Source of the DNA: Chitinophaga caeni | GTDB taxonomy: Bacteria > Bacteroidota > Bacteroidia > Chitinophagales > Chitinophagaceae | NCBI RefSeq assembly: GCF_002557795.1 | Contig: NZ_CP023777.1 | Span: forward strand, 1,054,001-1,118,000 | DNA length: 64,000 nucleotides | Direction: 5' to 3' | Part shown: piece by piece, positions 18,211-26,828 of the stretch | Position numbering within the stretch: position 1 is the stretch's first letter | Layout of the letters: each line of letters opens with the position of its first letter | Translations under genes and position numbers: made by a program | Notes under the pieces: generated by a model | Database searches by the model: none | Told to the model about the DNA's origin: nothing | The model's input: the letters and a program-made list of their open reading frames with translations, nothing else

Positions 18211-18359
18211 AATGTTACTGTAAGACTCCAAAATAACCAATAAAAAATAAGCCGCGCAAAGACGGCCCATTCTTTTAACAAAAGTTTATCGTCCTATAAG
18301 ATGATTCAAATCTTTGCCGGTAGCATCTTTCAGGCATACCGGATGTTTGCGCAGGTTAT

Positions 18360-18396
18360 AAAAATACAAAAGGTCGACCGTTTTCCGGCCGACCTT
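18360..18396 (-). terminator. Terminator after infB
   Basis: Arms AAGGTCG (18370-18376) and CGACCTT (18390-18396) form a hairpin that on the minus strand is followed by TTTTGTATTTTT. It lies about 16 bases beyond the infB stop and should end the rimP-nusA-infB transcript. Confidence 0.8.
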
Positions 18397-18411
18397 GATA
18401 ATATTTTAAAA

Positions 18412-21400
18412 TTAGAGGGTGCGTTTTACTTCTACTTCTTCGAAACCTTCAATGATATCGCCCACTTTCAGATCGCTGAAGTTCCGGATACTCAAACCGC
18501 ATTCCATGTTGGATACCACTTCTTTCACATCGTCCTTGTAACGTTTCAATGATCCCAGTTCCGCGTTTGCATACACCACGATACCATCCCTCACCACGTT
18601 TACACGGGTGTTACGGGTCAGCTTACCATCGAGTACGAAACAACCTGCCACCGTGATCTTATCAAACTTGTAAGTTTCGCGAACTTCCACGTTACAAACC
18701 ACTTTCTTCTCGATCTTCGGTTCCAACATACCTTCCATCGCGCTCTTCAGCTCATCGATAGCGTCGTAGATGATAGAGTAGGTACGGATCTCGATATTTT
18801 CTTTCTCTGCCAATTTCGAAGCCTGTAATGAAGGACGAACTTGGAAACCGACAATCACCGCATCGGAAGCTGTTGCCAGGAGAACATCACTTTCGGTGAT
18901 TTGTCCCACGGCTTTATGCACCACGGATACCACGATTTCTTCGGTAGAGAGTTTCTGCAAGGAGTCACTCAATGCTTCTACAGAACCGTCCACGTCACCT
19001 TTAATGATCAGGTTCAATTCCTTGAAGTTACCCAGGGCTAAGCGGCGACCGATTTCATCCAGGGTAATGTGTTTCTTAGTACGGATACCTTGTTCCCGGA
19101 TAATTTGTGCACGGCGGTTGGCCACGTTTTTAGCTTCAGATTCATCTTCATAAACCTTCGCTTTTTCACCGGCTTGCGGCGCACCGTTCATACCTAGGAT
19201 CTGTACGGGAGCAGAAGGTCCTGCTTCCTCGATACGGGCACCACGTTCGTTGAACATCGCTTTCACCTTACCATAGTGCGCACCGGAAACCACCGTATCA
19301 CCTTGGCGGAGCGTACCGTTTTGAACCAGCAACGTAGTTACATAACCACGGCCTTTGTCCAAGGTAGCTTCAATGATGGTACCGTTAGCTTCCCGGTTGG
19401 GGTTGGCTTTCAACTCCAGCAATTCCGCTTCCAGGGCAATTTTTTCTAAGAGCAAGTCAATATTCAAACCGCTCTTCGCAGATATTTCCTGGCTTTGATA
19501 TTTACCGCCCCAGTCTTCTACCAAGAGGTTCATACCAGCCAATTGTTCTTTAATTTTTTCAGGGTTGGCGCCATCTTTATCGATCTTGTTAATCGCGAAG
19601 ATCATCGGCAAACCAGCCGCTTGGGAGTGGGAGATCGCTTCCTTCGTTTGAGGCATGATCGCATCATCAGCAGCCACCACGATAATGGCGATATCCGCTA
19701 CTTTCGCACCACGTGCACGCATCGCGGTAAAGGCTTCGTGACCCGGGGTATCGAGGAAAGTGATTTTCTTACCGCTTTCCAACCTCACCTGGTAAGCACC
19801 GATGTGTTGGGTGATACCACCTGCTTCACCAGCTACCACGTTAGCATTACGGATATAGTCAAGGAGCGATGTTTTACCATGGTCAACGTGACCCATGATC
19901 GTTACAATCGGTGCGCGGGGTTCCAGGTCCTCTTCACTATCAACTACTTCTTCCTCATCGATTATTTCATCGTCATCAACGCCGATAAATTCCACTTCAT
20001 AGCCAAATTCTCCGGCCACCAGCTCAATCACCTCGGCATCCAAGCGTTGGTTGATGGATACCATGATACCCAGTCCCATACATTTGGAGATTACTTCAGC
20101 GAAGCTTACATCCATCAAGTTAGCTAGTTCACTTACGGAAACGAACTCCGTTACTTGCAACTTGTTGTTTTCCGCGTTCATGTTAGCCATGTTTTCTTCA
20201 TGACTTTGACGCTTCTCGCGGCGATGTTTGGCTTTAGATTTACTATTCCGGTTACCACCGCCGAGTTTGGCCATGGTTTCCTTGATTTTATTTTGGATCT
20301 CGTTTTTATCGATTTCGCGCTCTTCGGGACGTTGGTTTCTATCGAACCTTCCGCCACCGCCTGGCCTGTTACCGCCACCGGGACGATTATTGTGTCGGTT
20401 ACCACCTTGATGGCCACCGGGACCGCCGCCCCTATTGTGTTGACCACCGCCTTGGTTTGGCCTGTTGTGGCCACCACGGTTTGGTCCACCACCTTGTTGG
20501 CCACCGCGGCCTTGATGATTACCTTGGCCAGCGCCTTGATGGCGATTTTGCGGGCCACCTTGGCCGCCGCCACGTTCGTTAGCGAACTCTTTCGGCTTGA
20601 TCGGTTCTTGTTTCTTTTCTACGACGATACGCTTCCGTTTACGTTTTTCATCTTTGAAAGATGTTTTATTTTCACGGGTACGTTCCGCTTGCGTAGGCAG
20701 ATCGATTTTACCGATCACCTTAGGCCCGGTTAATTTCTCGGCCTGGATGTTTTCAATGACAGCACCGATGTTGGCATCCTCATCTTTTTGGGCTGCCGGT
20801 GCGATTTCTGGCTCTTCTACCACTTTTGGTTCTACTGTTTTAGTACTTTCCTTCGCCGGTGTTTTAGCGTCATGCCCTTTCACCGAATCTTTACCTTTCT
20901 CTTTGTGAGGCCTATTGGCAGGCTGATTTTCTTTAGGTTTCTTTTCTGCGGCCGGTTTTTCCGGGGCTTTCGGTTCTTCCTTGGCAGGAGGAGCCGGTGT
21001 TTCCGTTTGGGCAGCAGGTTTTTCCACCTTTTCAACCGGCGCCTTTGGTTCTTCGGGCGCCTTCTCTTGAGCAGGAGTAGGTGTCTTATCTGATGCAGAT
21101 GCTTCTACGGCTGAAGGAGTAGCAGTAGGAGTAGGAGCAGCAGGCTTCTCGGCAGGAATTTCCACCTTTTCCTCTTTTTTCTCGGCCACGGGAGCTTTTT
21201 CTTCTACCGGTGGAGGGGTTGGAGGAGGCGTATCTGCCGATTTTTTATTCCTATTCGCCGGGTTGTTAATGGCATCCAAATCGATGGTAGCCACCACTTT
21301 AGGCCCGGAGATCTTGGGAGCTTCTTGGTTTGCGACCCCATCGCTAGCTTTTTCGGCTTCCGGTTTCGGGCTTTCCTTTTCGGGAGCTTTCGGTTCCGTT

Positions 21401-21867
21401 TTTTCGGGGCTTGCAACGGGTTCTGTTTTAGCCGTTGGAGCAGGGGGAGTTTCGGGCTTAGCAGCCGGAATTTCCGGTTCAGCAACAGGGGCCGTTTGGG
21501 CAGATTTTTCCGCTGCGGGCGGAGTATTCTCTTCGGCAGGCGTTGCCTCTGTAGGTTCATTTGGAACAGCCTCTTTCTTCCTCGCTACAATATCAGCATC
21601 CTCTTTTTCTTTCTTCTTTGCGGTTTCCACCGAGGTAGCTCCTTTCGGTAAGGCAATCTGATCACTCTTCTTCTTATTAACCTTATCCTGTTGGAACTCC
21701 TTTTGCAGTGCTACGTACATTTCGGAAGTCAGGCGCGCACTGGGAGAGCTGAAGCCCCCCATGTCAAATCCTTTATTGGTAAGAAAATCGACAAGCGTTT
21801 CCTTACCAACGTTAAATTCCTTGGCAGCAGCCAGCAATCGCGGTGTGTTATTTGTAGTATCAGGCAT
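18412..21867 (-). CDS. infB: Translation initiation factor IF-2
   Basis: An 1151-residue IF-2. The ATG at 21867 gives [20 protein letters not shown], the usual beginning of the Bacteroidota IF-2 N-domain. Residues of about 60-560 form a low-complexity linker rich in Pro, Ala, Glu and Lys, then a Gly/Asn/His-rich block around 500-560. The GTPase G1 motif GHVDHGKTS begins near residue 656, followed by DTPGHEAFT and NKIDKDG. IF-2 brings initiator tRNA to the 30S subunit. Long antisense open frames here are caused by the biased composition. It is the last gene of rimP-nusA-infB. Confidence 0.98.
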   Translation of the reverse strand: MPDTTNNTPRLLAAAKEFNVGKETLVDFLTNKGFDMGGFSSPSARLTSEMYVALQKEFQQDKVNKKKSDQIALPKGATSVETAKKKEKEDADIVARKKEAVPNEPTEATPAEENTPPAAEKSAQTAPVAEPEIPAAKPETPPAPTAKTEPVASPEKTEPKAPEKESPKPEAEKASDGVANQEAPKISGPKVVATIDLDAINNPANRNKKSADTPPPTPPPVEEKAPVAEKKEEKVEIPAEKPAAPTPTATPSAVEASASDKTPTPAQEKAPEEPKAPVEKVEKPAAQTETPAPPAKEEPKAPEKPAAEKKPKENQPANRPHKEKGKDSVKGHDAKTPAKESTKTVEPKVVEEPEIAPAAQKDEDANIGAVIENIQAEKLTGPKVIGKIDLPTQAERTRENKTSFKDEKRKRKRIVVEKKQEPIKPKEFANERGGGQGGPQNRHQGAGQGNHQGRGGQQGGGPNRGGHNRPNQGGGQHNRGGGPGGHQGGNRHNNRPGGGNRPGGGGRFDRNQRPEEREIDKNEIQNKIKETMAKLGGGNRNSKSKAKHRREKRQSHEENMANMNAENNKLQVTEFVSVSELANLMDVSFAEVISKCMGLGIMVSINQRLDAEVIELVAGEFGYEVEFIGVDDDEIIDEEEVVDSEEDLEPRAPIVTIMGHVDHGKTSLLDYIRNANVVAGEAGGITQHIGAYQVRLESGKKITFLDTPGHEAFTAMRARGAKVADIAIIVVAADDAIMPQTKEAISHSQAAGLPMIFAINKIDKDGANPEKIKEQLAGMNLLVEDWGGKYQSQEISAKSGLNIDLLLEKIALEAELLELKANPNREANGTIIEATLDKGRGYVTTLLVQNGTLRQGDTVVSGAHYGKVKAMFNERGARIEEAGPSAPVQILGMNGAPQAGEKAKVYEDESEAKNVANRRAQIIREQGIRTKKHITLDEIGRRLALGNFKELNLIIKGDVDGSVEALSDSLQKLSTEEIVVSVVHKAVGQITESDVLLATASDAVIVGFQVRPSLQASKLAEKENIEIRTYSIIYDAIDELKSAMEGMLEPKIEKKVVCNVEVRETYKFDKITVAGCFVLDGKLTRNTRVNVVRDGIVVYANAELGSLKRYKDDVKEVVSNMECGLSIRNFSDLKVGDIIEGFEEVEVKRTL

Positions 21868-21991
21868 ATCGTTATTACTCGGTCTTCCCCTTCCCCGCCA
21901 TAGGCGAAGATTTCTTACTTTTGAAAATAGCTCTAAAAATATTTCTCCTTTGCTAATGAAGCCCTTCCCTTGGGAAGGATCGGGACGGACT

Positions 21992-23239
21992 TTATTCTTT
22001 GTCAAACTCTTCCTGTAATATTCTTCTAACTTCGTAAACTGTTTCTTCCTCAAGATCCGAACGGCGAACCAACTCTTCCGGTGTAAGATCTAAAACGCTG
22101 CGGGCGGTATCGCAACCGATACGTTTCAGTTCATCCAGTATCCATTCTTCGATTTCATCGGAGAATTCGGACAAGTCGATATCAAACTCGGTATGATCTT
22201 GATCCTCATCGCGGAACACGTCGATTTCAAAATCGGTCAGCTCGCAGGCCAATTTAATATTGACACCTTTTTTTCCGATTGCCAAAGATACTTGATCCGG
22301 CTTTAGGAAAACAGAGGCGTACCTATTTTCATTGTCCAATTCCATTCGGCTGATACGGGCTGGTGTAAGCGCGCGTTGGATTAACAGTTGAATATTAGCT
22401 GTATAATTAATAATATCGATGTTTTCATTACGCAGTTCACGAACGATACCGTGGATACGGCTACCTTTCATACCTACGCAAGCGCCAACCGGATCAATAC
22501 GATCATCATAAGATTCTACGGCCACTTTAGCTCTTTCACCCGGTTCCCGTACAATTTTCTTGATCACGATAAGGCCATCGAAGATTTCCGGCACTTCAAT
22601 TTCCAACAATTTTGCCAAAAATGCGGGGCTAGTCCTGGACAAAATAATGAGCGGGGAGTTATTTTTCATTTCCACCCTTTTCACTACAGCCCTAACGTTT
22701 TCGCCCTTTTTGAAATAATCCGTTGGAATTTGTTCTACTTTAGGCAATATTAATTCATTCCCTTCATCATCCAATAATAATACCTCTTTTTTCCATACTT
22801 GGTAGACTTCGCCGGTAACGATTTCACCGATACGATCATCATACTTTTGCATGAGGATATTTTTCTTCAGGTCACCGATCCTTGCGGCCAATGTTTGCTT
22901 GGCAGCCAGGATGGCACGGCGGCCAAAATCTTGGATATCTACTTCTTCATATAATTCTTCACCAACTTGGTAATCCGGTTCTACTTGAATGGCTTCCGAA
23001 TAGGCCACCTGGGCGTTCTCATCTTCCACTTCACCATCATCCACAATTAAGCGCCTGCGGAGAATTTCAAGATCACCTTTCTCCGTATTTACAATCACGT
23101 CGAAGTTATCATCTGAGCCGTATTTCTTGCGCAGCAATGTTTTGAATACATCTTCCAACACCTTCATAAGGGTAGGGCGGTCAATGTTTTCCGCTTCTTT
23201 AAACTCCGTAAATGACTCAATCAGGTTAATACTAGCCAT
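21992..23239 (-). CDS. nusA: Transcription termination/antitermination factor NusA
   Basis: A 415-residue NusA of the length usual in this phylum. The N-terminal RNA polymerase-binding domain (1-130) is followed by an S1 domain with [18 protein letters not shown] and two KH domains, including [20 protein letters not shown] and [17 protein letters not shown]-terminal HhH-like tail ([16 protein letters not shown]) is present, while the acidic repeats of E. coli NusA are absent. NusA modulates pausing and termination. It lies 16 bases after rimP and 124 bases before infB. Confidence 0.97.
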   Translation of the reverse strand: MASINLIESFTEFKEAENIDRPTLMKVLEDVFKTLLRKKYGSDDNFDVIVNTEKGDLEILRRRLIVDDGEVEDENAQVAYSEAIQVEPDYQVGEELYEEVDIQDFGRRAILAAKQTLAARIGDLKKNILMQKYDDRIGEIVTGEVYQVWKKEVLLLDDEGNELILPKVEQIPTDYFKKGENVRAVVKRVEMKNNSPLIILSRTSPAFLAKLLEIEVPEIFDGLIVIKKIVREPGERAKVAVESYDDRIDPVGACVGMKGSRIHGIVRELRNENIDIINYTANIQLLIQRALTPARISRMELDNENRYASVFLKPDQVSLAIGKKGVNIKLACELTDFEIDVFRDEDQDHTEFDIDLSEFSDEIEEWILDELKRIGCDTARSVLDLTPEELVRRSDLEEETVYEVRRILQEEFDKE

Positions 23240-23255
23240 GTTCTGATATTATTAA

Positions 23256-23720
23256 TTAAAACACGATACACAATTTTGTGTATTTAATTTCAGTATAGTT
23301 GATTTCAATTTGAACTTTTTCCTTTTTCTTTCCCAGGCTCTCTTCGAGGGTGATCTTTTCTTCATCAACCGCCAAAAGCACGCCCTCTTTCTGCGTGCCA
23401 TCGAGTAAAGCTACTTCCACTTTACGCCCGATATTCTTTAAATACTGACGGTGATTTTTAAGCGGCTCATCCAATCCGGGAGAGGAAACCTCCAGCGAGA
23501 AATCGTCTGCCGGGAACAACCCGGAAGTTTCTAGCAATGGATAGAGTGCCCTATTAAGCTTTATGAGGTTTTCAATAGTAGCACCTTGATCTGCATCGAC
23601 AAAAACCTTAACGTTATTCGTGGGTTTTATTTTCACTTCTACCAGGAAGTACCCGGGCTCGTTGGCCAGCAATGGTTCCACCAACTGCTCGATGGCCTTT
23701 ATCACATTTTCTTTTGTCAT
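23256..23720 (-). CDS. rimP: Ribosome maturation factor RimP
   Basis: A 154-residue RimP. The ATG at 23720 (MTKENVIKAIEQLVEPLL) fits the family start; an upstream in-frame ATG at 23777 would run through the leader hairpin. The N-terminal domain has VDADQGATIENL and LEVSSPGLDEPLK, the family's central signature, and the C-terminal domain is Sm-like. RimP assists 30S subunit assembly. It heads the conserved rimP-nusA-infB operon. An intrinsic-terminator-like hairpin lies immediately before its start codon. Confidence 0.95.
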   Translation of the reverse strand: MTKENVIKAIEQLVEPLLANEPGYFLVEVKIKPTNNVKVFVDADQGATIENLIKLNRALYPLLETSGLFPADDFSLEVSSPGLDEPLKNHRQYLKNIGRKVEVALLDGTQKEGVLLAVDEEKITLEESLGKKKEKVQIEINYTEIKYTKLCIVF

Positions 23721-23722
23721 AC

Positions 23723-23759
23723 AAAAAACGCGAAGGGGACCGATTATTCGTCCCCTTCG
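23723..23759 (-). promoter_or_regulatory. Terminator-like attenuator in the rimP-nusA-infB leader
   Basis: On the minus strand a perfect 10-bp stem, CGAAGGGGAC pairing with GTCCCCTTCG across a 9-base loop, is followed by CG and TTTTTT, then GT and the ATG of rimP. No minus-strand gene lies upstream for it to terminate, and a promoter-like pair lies 20-50 bases further upstream. It is therefore placed to end transcription before the operon, as an attenuator would. NusA stimulates hairpin-dependent termination in other bacteria, so autoregulation is a plausible inference. Confidence 0.7.
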
Positions 23760-23779
23760 ATTGAATCTTTTTATCAATG

Positions 23780-23807
23780 CAAAATTAATCTTTTATTTCA
23801 TTTCAAA
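23780..23807 (-). promoter_or_regulatory. Candidate promoter of rimP-nusA-infB
   Basis: On the minus strand TTTG (23804-23807) and TAATTTTG (23780-23787) are separated by 16 bases, somewhat closer than the usual 19 or so. The predicted start near 23773 would give a leader of about 50 bases that contains the hairpin at 23731-23759. Confidence 0.45.
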
Positions 23808-23970
23808 AATTATTTCTTCAATTTTTACCTGTTAATTTTATTTTATCCTTTTCCGAGGGGGGTAACAATTCCCTACAACTCGCAACCAGGGTCGATTGCA
23901 TTGAATTTCACCTCCTATTAAATCATTGGTTCATATATAAATTTTCAATAAAAAAAGTTAATTTGATAGC

Positions 23971-24210
23971 ATGGATTTTATATGGTTTATCATCATCGGG
24001 GCATTGGCAGGTTGGTTAGCCAGCTTGCTGGTAAAGGGTCATGGGCTGGGTTGCCTGGGCAATATTTTGCTGGGCATCGTCGGCGGCGTGATCGGCGGAT
24101 GGCTCCTCCGCAAATTAGACCTCGGCCCATGGGGCCATTTCGGTACCGCCTTTATCGGGGCATGCGTACTGCTATTTATTGTCAATTTATTCAACAGATC
24201 TACTAGATAA
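23971..24210 (+). CDS. GlsB/YeaQ/YmgE family membrane protein
   Basis: A 79-residue hydrophobic protein with three membrane segments. It begins MDFIWFIIIGALAGWLASLL, then has GCLGNILLGIVGGVIGGW, the glycine-rich pattern of the transglycosylase-associated/GlsB family linked to stress in other bacteria. It starts a run of three closely spaced plus-strand genes for small membrane proteins and is 2 bases from the next. Confidence 0.88.
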   Translation: MDFIWFIIIGALAGWLASLLVKGHGLGCLGNILLGIVGGVIGGWLLRKLDLGPWGHFGTAFIGACVLLFIVNLFNRSTR

Positions 24211-24212
24211 TT

Positions 24213-24530
24213 TTGAAACAATGGATTAAACATATATATTTTGAATTATACATCTGGATCGTAGCCTTGATTGCCTTGGCCGTGATGGATTGCAGCGGGG
24301 AGCATTATTCGCTCTGCGTTGCGAAATGGATCGGTTTACCCTGGTGCCCGGGCTGCGGGATCGGCCATGCTATCCACGAAACTTTTCATGGGAATTGGTC
24401 GCAATCGTTCCAATATCACCCCCTTGGAATTCCGGCTGTTTTAATATTATTTTACAGGATTACCGTTTTAACACGGTTGCAAATCGCCTCCATAAATTCT
24501 TATATTGCATTCAATAAAAAACCTATATGA
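24213..24530 (+). CDS. DUF2752 membrane protein
   Basis: A 105-residue protein with two or three membrane helices. The family marker is LPWCPGCGIGHAI (about 43-55), the CPGCG motif of DUF2752, followed by a second helix and the HPLGIPAV stretch. The start is a TTG at 24213, 2 bases after the previous stop; no in-frame ATG precedes the conserved region, so the start is uncertain by a few residues. Its stop overlaps the next start by 4 bases. The function is unknown. Confidence 0.8.
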   Translation: MKQWIKHIYFELYIWIVALIALAVMDCSGEHYSLCVAKWIGLPWCPGCGIGHAIHETFHGNWSQSFQYHPLGIPAVLILFYRITVLTRLQIASINSYIAFNKKPI

Positions 24531-24880
24531 ACGATAATTACTTGTACACCCTACCGGGTTTATCCCATGAAGAAATGCTTTGGTTAAAAGAATTGACTAA
24601 AGACTTCAATGATGAAACCAAGCAAAAATTCTTCATACTATATAATCAAAACCGCAAAGACCCTCAAACCATCTTGATCTGCTGCCTGTTGGGCTTCGTG
24701 TGTGTTAGTGGCATTCACAGGTTCTTATTGAACCAGGTCGGTATGGGTATTTTATATTTATTTACCGGCGGACTTTGCCTGGTGGGTACGATCGTAGATG
24801 CCGTGAATTATAAAAAGCTGACCTGGGAATATAATAAGCAGCAGGCAATGGAAGCGGCGGCGATGTTGGGCTATAGATAA
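24527..24880 (+). CDS. TM2 domain protein
   Basis: A 117-residue protein. A soluble N-terminal half (about 1-48) precedes a TM2 domain of two membrane helices with GIHRFLLNQVGMGILYLFTG, which contains the G-hydrophobic-HRF/Y turn of the family. The role of TM2 proteins in bacteria is unknown. It overlaps the DUF2752 gene by ATGA, so the two are translationally coupled. Confidence 0.88.
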   Translation: MNDNYLYTLPGLSHEEMLWLKELTKDFNDETKQKFFILYNQNRKDPQTILICCLLGFVCVSGIHRFLLNQVGMGILYLFTGGLCLVGTIVDAVNYKKLTWEYNKQQAMEAAAMLGYR

Positions 24881-24955
24881 TTTGGCCTGTTAAAGAAAAC
24901 TTAAATCCATCGAATTTTACCAAAAAGGTAGCGGAATAACCGCTACCTTTGTTTT

Positions 24956-25219
24956 ATGTTAAAACTTCTATTTTACATATTTATAGGATGGCTGTTGTAC
25001 AAACTCGTATTTGACTTTATATTACCAATATATTCAAGTACGAAACAGATCCGTCGCCAGATGAATGATGTGCAGGATAGGATGCATCAAGCTTACCGAG
25101 AACAACAGCAACAACAACAGCAGCAATATTACAACAACCAAGCTCAACAACAATCCTCTAACCCGTCTAAGCCTAACTCAGAGAAAGGGGATTATATTGA
25201 TTTTGAAGAGGTTAAATAA
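24956..25219 (+). CDS. Small membrane protein with Gln-rich tail (DUF4834-like)
   Basis: An 87-residue protein with one N-terminal membrane helix (LLFYIFIGWLLYKLVFDFIL), a charged helical stretch and a glutamine-run tail (eight Gln in a row near residue 55, encoded by CAA/CAG repeats). It ends in the acidic DYIDFEEVK, a pattern common in a family of small Bacteroidota proteins (DUF4834). The function is unknown. It lies 75 bases after the TM2 gene. Confidence 0.7.
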   Translation: MLKLLFYIFIGWLLYKLVFDFILPIYSSTKQIRRQMNDVQDRMHQAYREQQQQQQQQYYNNQAQQQSSNPSKPNSEKGDYIDFEEVK

Positions 25220-25231
25220 TATTTTATTTCA

Positions 25232-25855
25232 TCAATCTTTAGGTTTAAAAATATCAGCGATCGTTTTCGGGGCCTGCAAATGTATCGTTTGAATGCCCAG
25301 GGCGGCCGCGGTAGTAATATTAGGCAGTGTATCATCGATAAAAAGGGTTTCTCCGGGTTTTAACCCGTTTTCATTTAACACATATTCGTAAATATCGGAA
25401 TTGGGCTTTCTCATGCCTACTTCGTGGGAGAAATATGCCTTTTCGAAGAAGATAGCAATAGAAGGCAGCCCCCTGTCACGCATTAAAATATCATTGAATA
25501 CATCGACATGGATCGCGTTCGTGTTGCTCAGTAAGAACAAGCGGTACTGATTTTTCAACTGCTGTAAAATTTGTAGCCGCTGAACGGGAAAGTCGAGCAA
25601 CATGGCATTCCAAGCAGCGATAATATCTTCGTCCAAAGTGCCGGGTTGCACGTATTTTCCCAGTTCGCTTACAAAAGTTTCCCGGCTAACCTTCCCCGTT
25701 TCCAAGTTATCGAACAGTTCGTTACCTTTAAACTGGCTGTACAACTCATTAAAGTTTTGAACGCCCAATGCCTTGAAGGCATTTTCAGTGCGCCTGTAAT
25801 CGATATTGAGGATCACCCCCCCGAGGTCGAAAATGATGTTTTGAATCTGCTGCAT
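25232..25855 (-). CDS. HAD-superfamily hydrolase
   Basis: A 207-residue HAD phosphatase. Motif I is IFDLGGVILNID (residues 8-19), with the first Asp as nucleophile. Motif II is LLSNTNA, and the later FIDDTLPNITTA gives the acidic pair. The DLGGV form is typical of the IA subfamily with a four-helix cap. The substrate is unknown. A TAAATTTG box ends 7 bases before the ATG, which could give a nearly leaderless message. Confidence 0.9.
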   Translation of the reverse strand: MQQIQNIIFDLGGVILNIDYRRTENAFKALGVQNFNELYSQFKGNELFDNLETGKVSRETFVSELGKYVQPGTLDEDIIAAWNAMLLDFPVQRLQILQQLKNQYRLFLLSNTNAIHVDVFNDILMRDRGLPSIAIFFEKAYFSHEVGMRKPNSDIYEYVLNENGLKPGETLFIDDTLPNITTAAALGIQTIHLQAPKTIADIFKPKD

Positions 25856-25899
25856 AGTGCTGCAAATTTAATACAGTCAAAAAATAAGGCGACTAAAAG

Positions 25900-25929
25900 T
25901 TGGATAGAATAAAAAAAAATTTAATTTTG
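25900..25929 (+). promoter_or_regulatory. Promoter of the tRNA gene
   Basis: TTG (25900-25902), 19 bases and TAATTTTG (25922-25929) match the Bacteroidota promoter consensus in both boxes and spacing. Transcription should begin near 25936, about 40 bases before the mature tRNA. Confidence 0.7.
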
Positions 25930-25974
25930 CCATCCCTTAGCCTTCAAGGTTAAGATTTAGTCCTGATGGACTTT

Positions 25975-26048
25975 GGTCCTATAGCTCAGTTGGTTAGAGC
26001 ACCTGACTCATAATCAGGGGGTCCCAGGTTCAAGCCCTGGTGGGACCA
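25975..26048 (+). tRNA. tRNA with CAT anticodon, probably tRNA-Ile2
   Basis: The 74-base gene folds into a standard cloverleaf: acceptor GGTCCTA/TGGGACC with discriminator A, D-loop AGCTCAGTTGGTTAGAGC, anticodon stem CCTGA/TCAGG around CTCATAA, and T-arm CCAGGTTCAAGCCCTGG. CCA is not encoded. A CAT anticodon means elongator Met, initiator Met or Ile2. The first pair is G-C, which argues against initiator. The C4-G69 and C5-G68 acceptor pairs match the tRNA-Ile2 determinants known for the lysidine synthase TilS in E. coli, whereas E. coli elongator tRNA-Met has U4-A69 and A5-U68. Confidence 0.85.
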
Positions 26049-26056
26049 CGAACATA

Positions 26057-26089
26057 AAAGGCTTTTTGCAGTTGCAGAAAGCCTTTTTT
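26057..26089 (+). terminator. Terminator of the tRNA gene
   Basis: The arms AAAGGCTTTTTGCA and TGCAGAAAGCCTTT pair with one mismatch around a 2-base loop, followed by a T-run to 26089. It lies 8 bases after the tRNA. Confidence 0.85.
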
Positions 26090-26131
26090 ATTTTTACGAT
26101 TATAGATAGCTAATGAACAGCCTTAGATGAA

Positions 26132-26605
26132 CTACAAGGTTCCCGTAGATTGCTTCATAGCTAATAACCAATTTTTTCTTCTTTTAACCATTACAACCAA
26201 GTATGGCACTAAAAAGAGTAGTTCAAACTCTAATGTAAATTTAACTTGTATTGTCCTGTAAATGGAAACCGTCAGACAAATTACAATTCCTATTATAGCA
26301 TCCAAAACCGCGAGATCAACAGCCCATTTTTTATATTTCAATAACCCGAAAGCAACAATCGCTTTGATAATTAGTATTGATTGTAATAGCAAACTTGTAG
26401 GAGAAAAAGCTTCTTGGCTTTCCAGTCCGTAAAATGCCAATACAGGCGTTACTCCCAAAAGTATGCCCAGGAAAATAATTACTTCGCACAAACCACCCAA
26501 TAAGAAAAACCAACAAAAAATTTTGATCCAAATAGGTAGTAATTTCCTTTTATTGACAATTTTTTCTTCAAAATCATCCCCAAATATTGTGTTACTTTCT
26601 TGCAT
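26132..26605 (-). CDS. Small multi-pass membrane protein, unknown function
   Basis: A 157-residue protein with four predicted membrane helices and a charged N-terminus. The ATG at 26605 (MQESNTIFGDDFEEKIVN) is preferred; an in-frame ATG 14 codons upstream lies in less likely sequence. A LPIWIKIFCWFFLLGG segment, a GLLKYKKWAVDLAVLDAI loop and the final LLFLVPYLVVM helix are like a family of small membrane proteins of Bacteroidota, for which I know no function. A C-terminal remnant of another protein lies just upstream on the same strand (26687-26800). Confidence 0.75.
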   Translation of the reverse strand: MQESNTIFGDDFEEKIVNKRKLLPIWIKIFCWFFLLGGLCEVIIFLGILLGVTPVLAFYGLESQEAFSPTSLLLQSILIIKAIVAFGLLKYKKWAVDLAVLDAIIGIVICLTVSIYRTIQVKFTLEFELLFLVPYLVVMVKRRKNWLLAMKQSTGTL

Positions 26606-26686
26606 GAATAGGTATAGGTTATTAGGTAATAGGTAGATAAATAACAATGCATAAAAATATTACGCTTTTTCTGAAAAAGAAAATGA

Positions 26687-26800
26687 TTATTTGATATCTT
26701 TAATTTCAGGCTTATCTTTCCCATATTTCTCCCCGGTATCCCCAAACAGGCTATACCATTTACGGTTTTCCGTAAAAAACAACCATAGTATCCCGGTATT
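26687..26800 (-). pseudogene. C-terminal protein remnant
   Basis: On the minus strand 36 codons read NTGILWLFFTENRKWYSL followed by FGDTGEKYGKDKPEIKDIK and a stop. The composition is strongly protein-like: a hydrophobic end, then a charged tail. It has no start codon and is closed by a TAA at 26801-26803. It could be the tail of a deleted neighbour of the adjacent small membrane protein. The family is not recognised. Confidence 0.4.
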
Positions 26801-26828
26801 TTAGCTTCTAGTAATAATCCTCCCTAAC

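Noticed and set aside
19495..21661. Long plus-strand open frames opposite infB
   Set aside because: They are antisense to a clearly conserved protein and arise from the biased Pro/Ala/Glu/Lys and Gly-rich codons of the IF-2 N-terminal region.
23721..23777. Upstream rimP start at 23777
   Set aside because: It would translate through the leader hairpin and adds non-conserved residues; the family starts at MTKENV.
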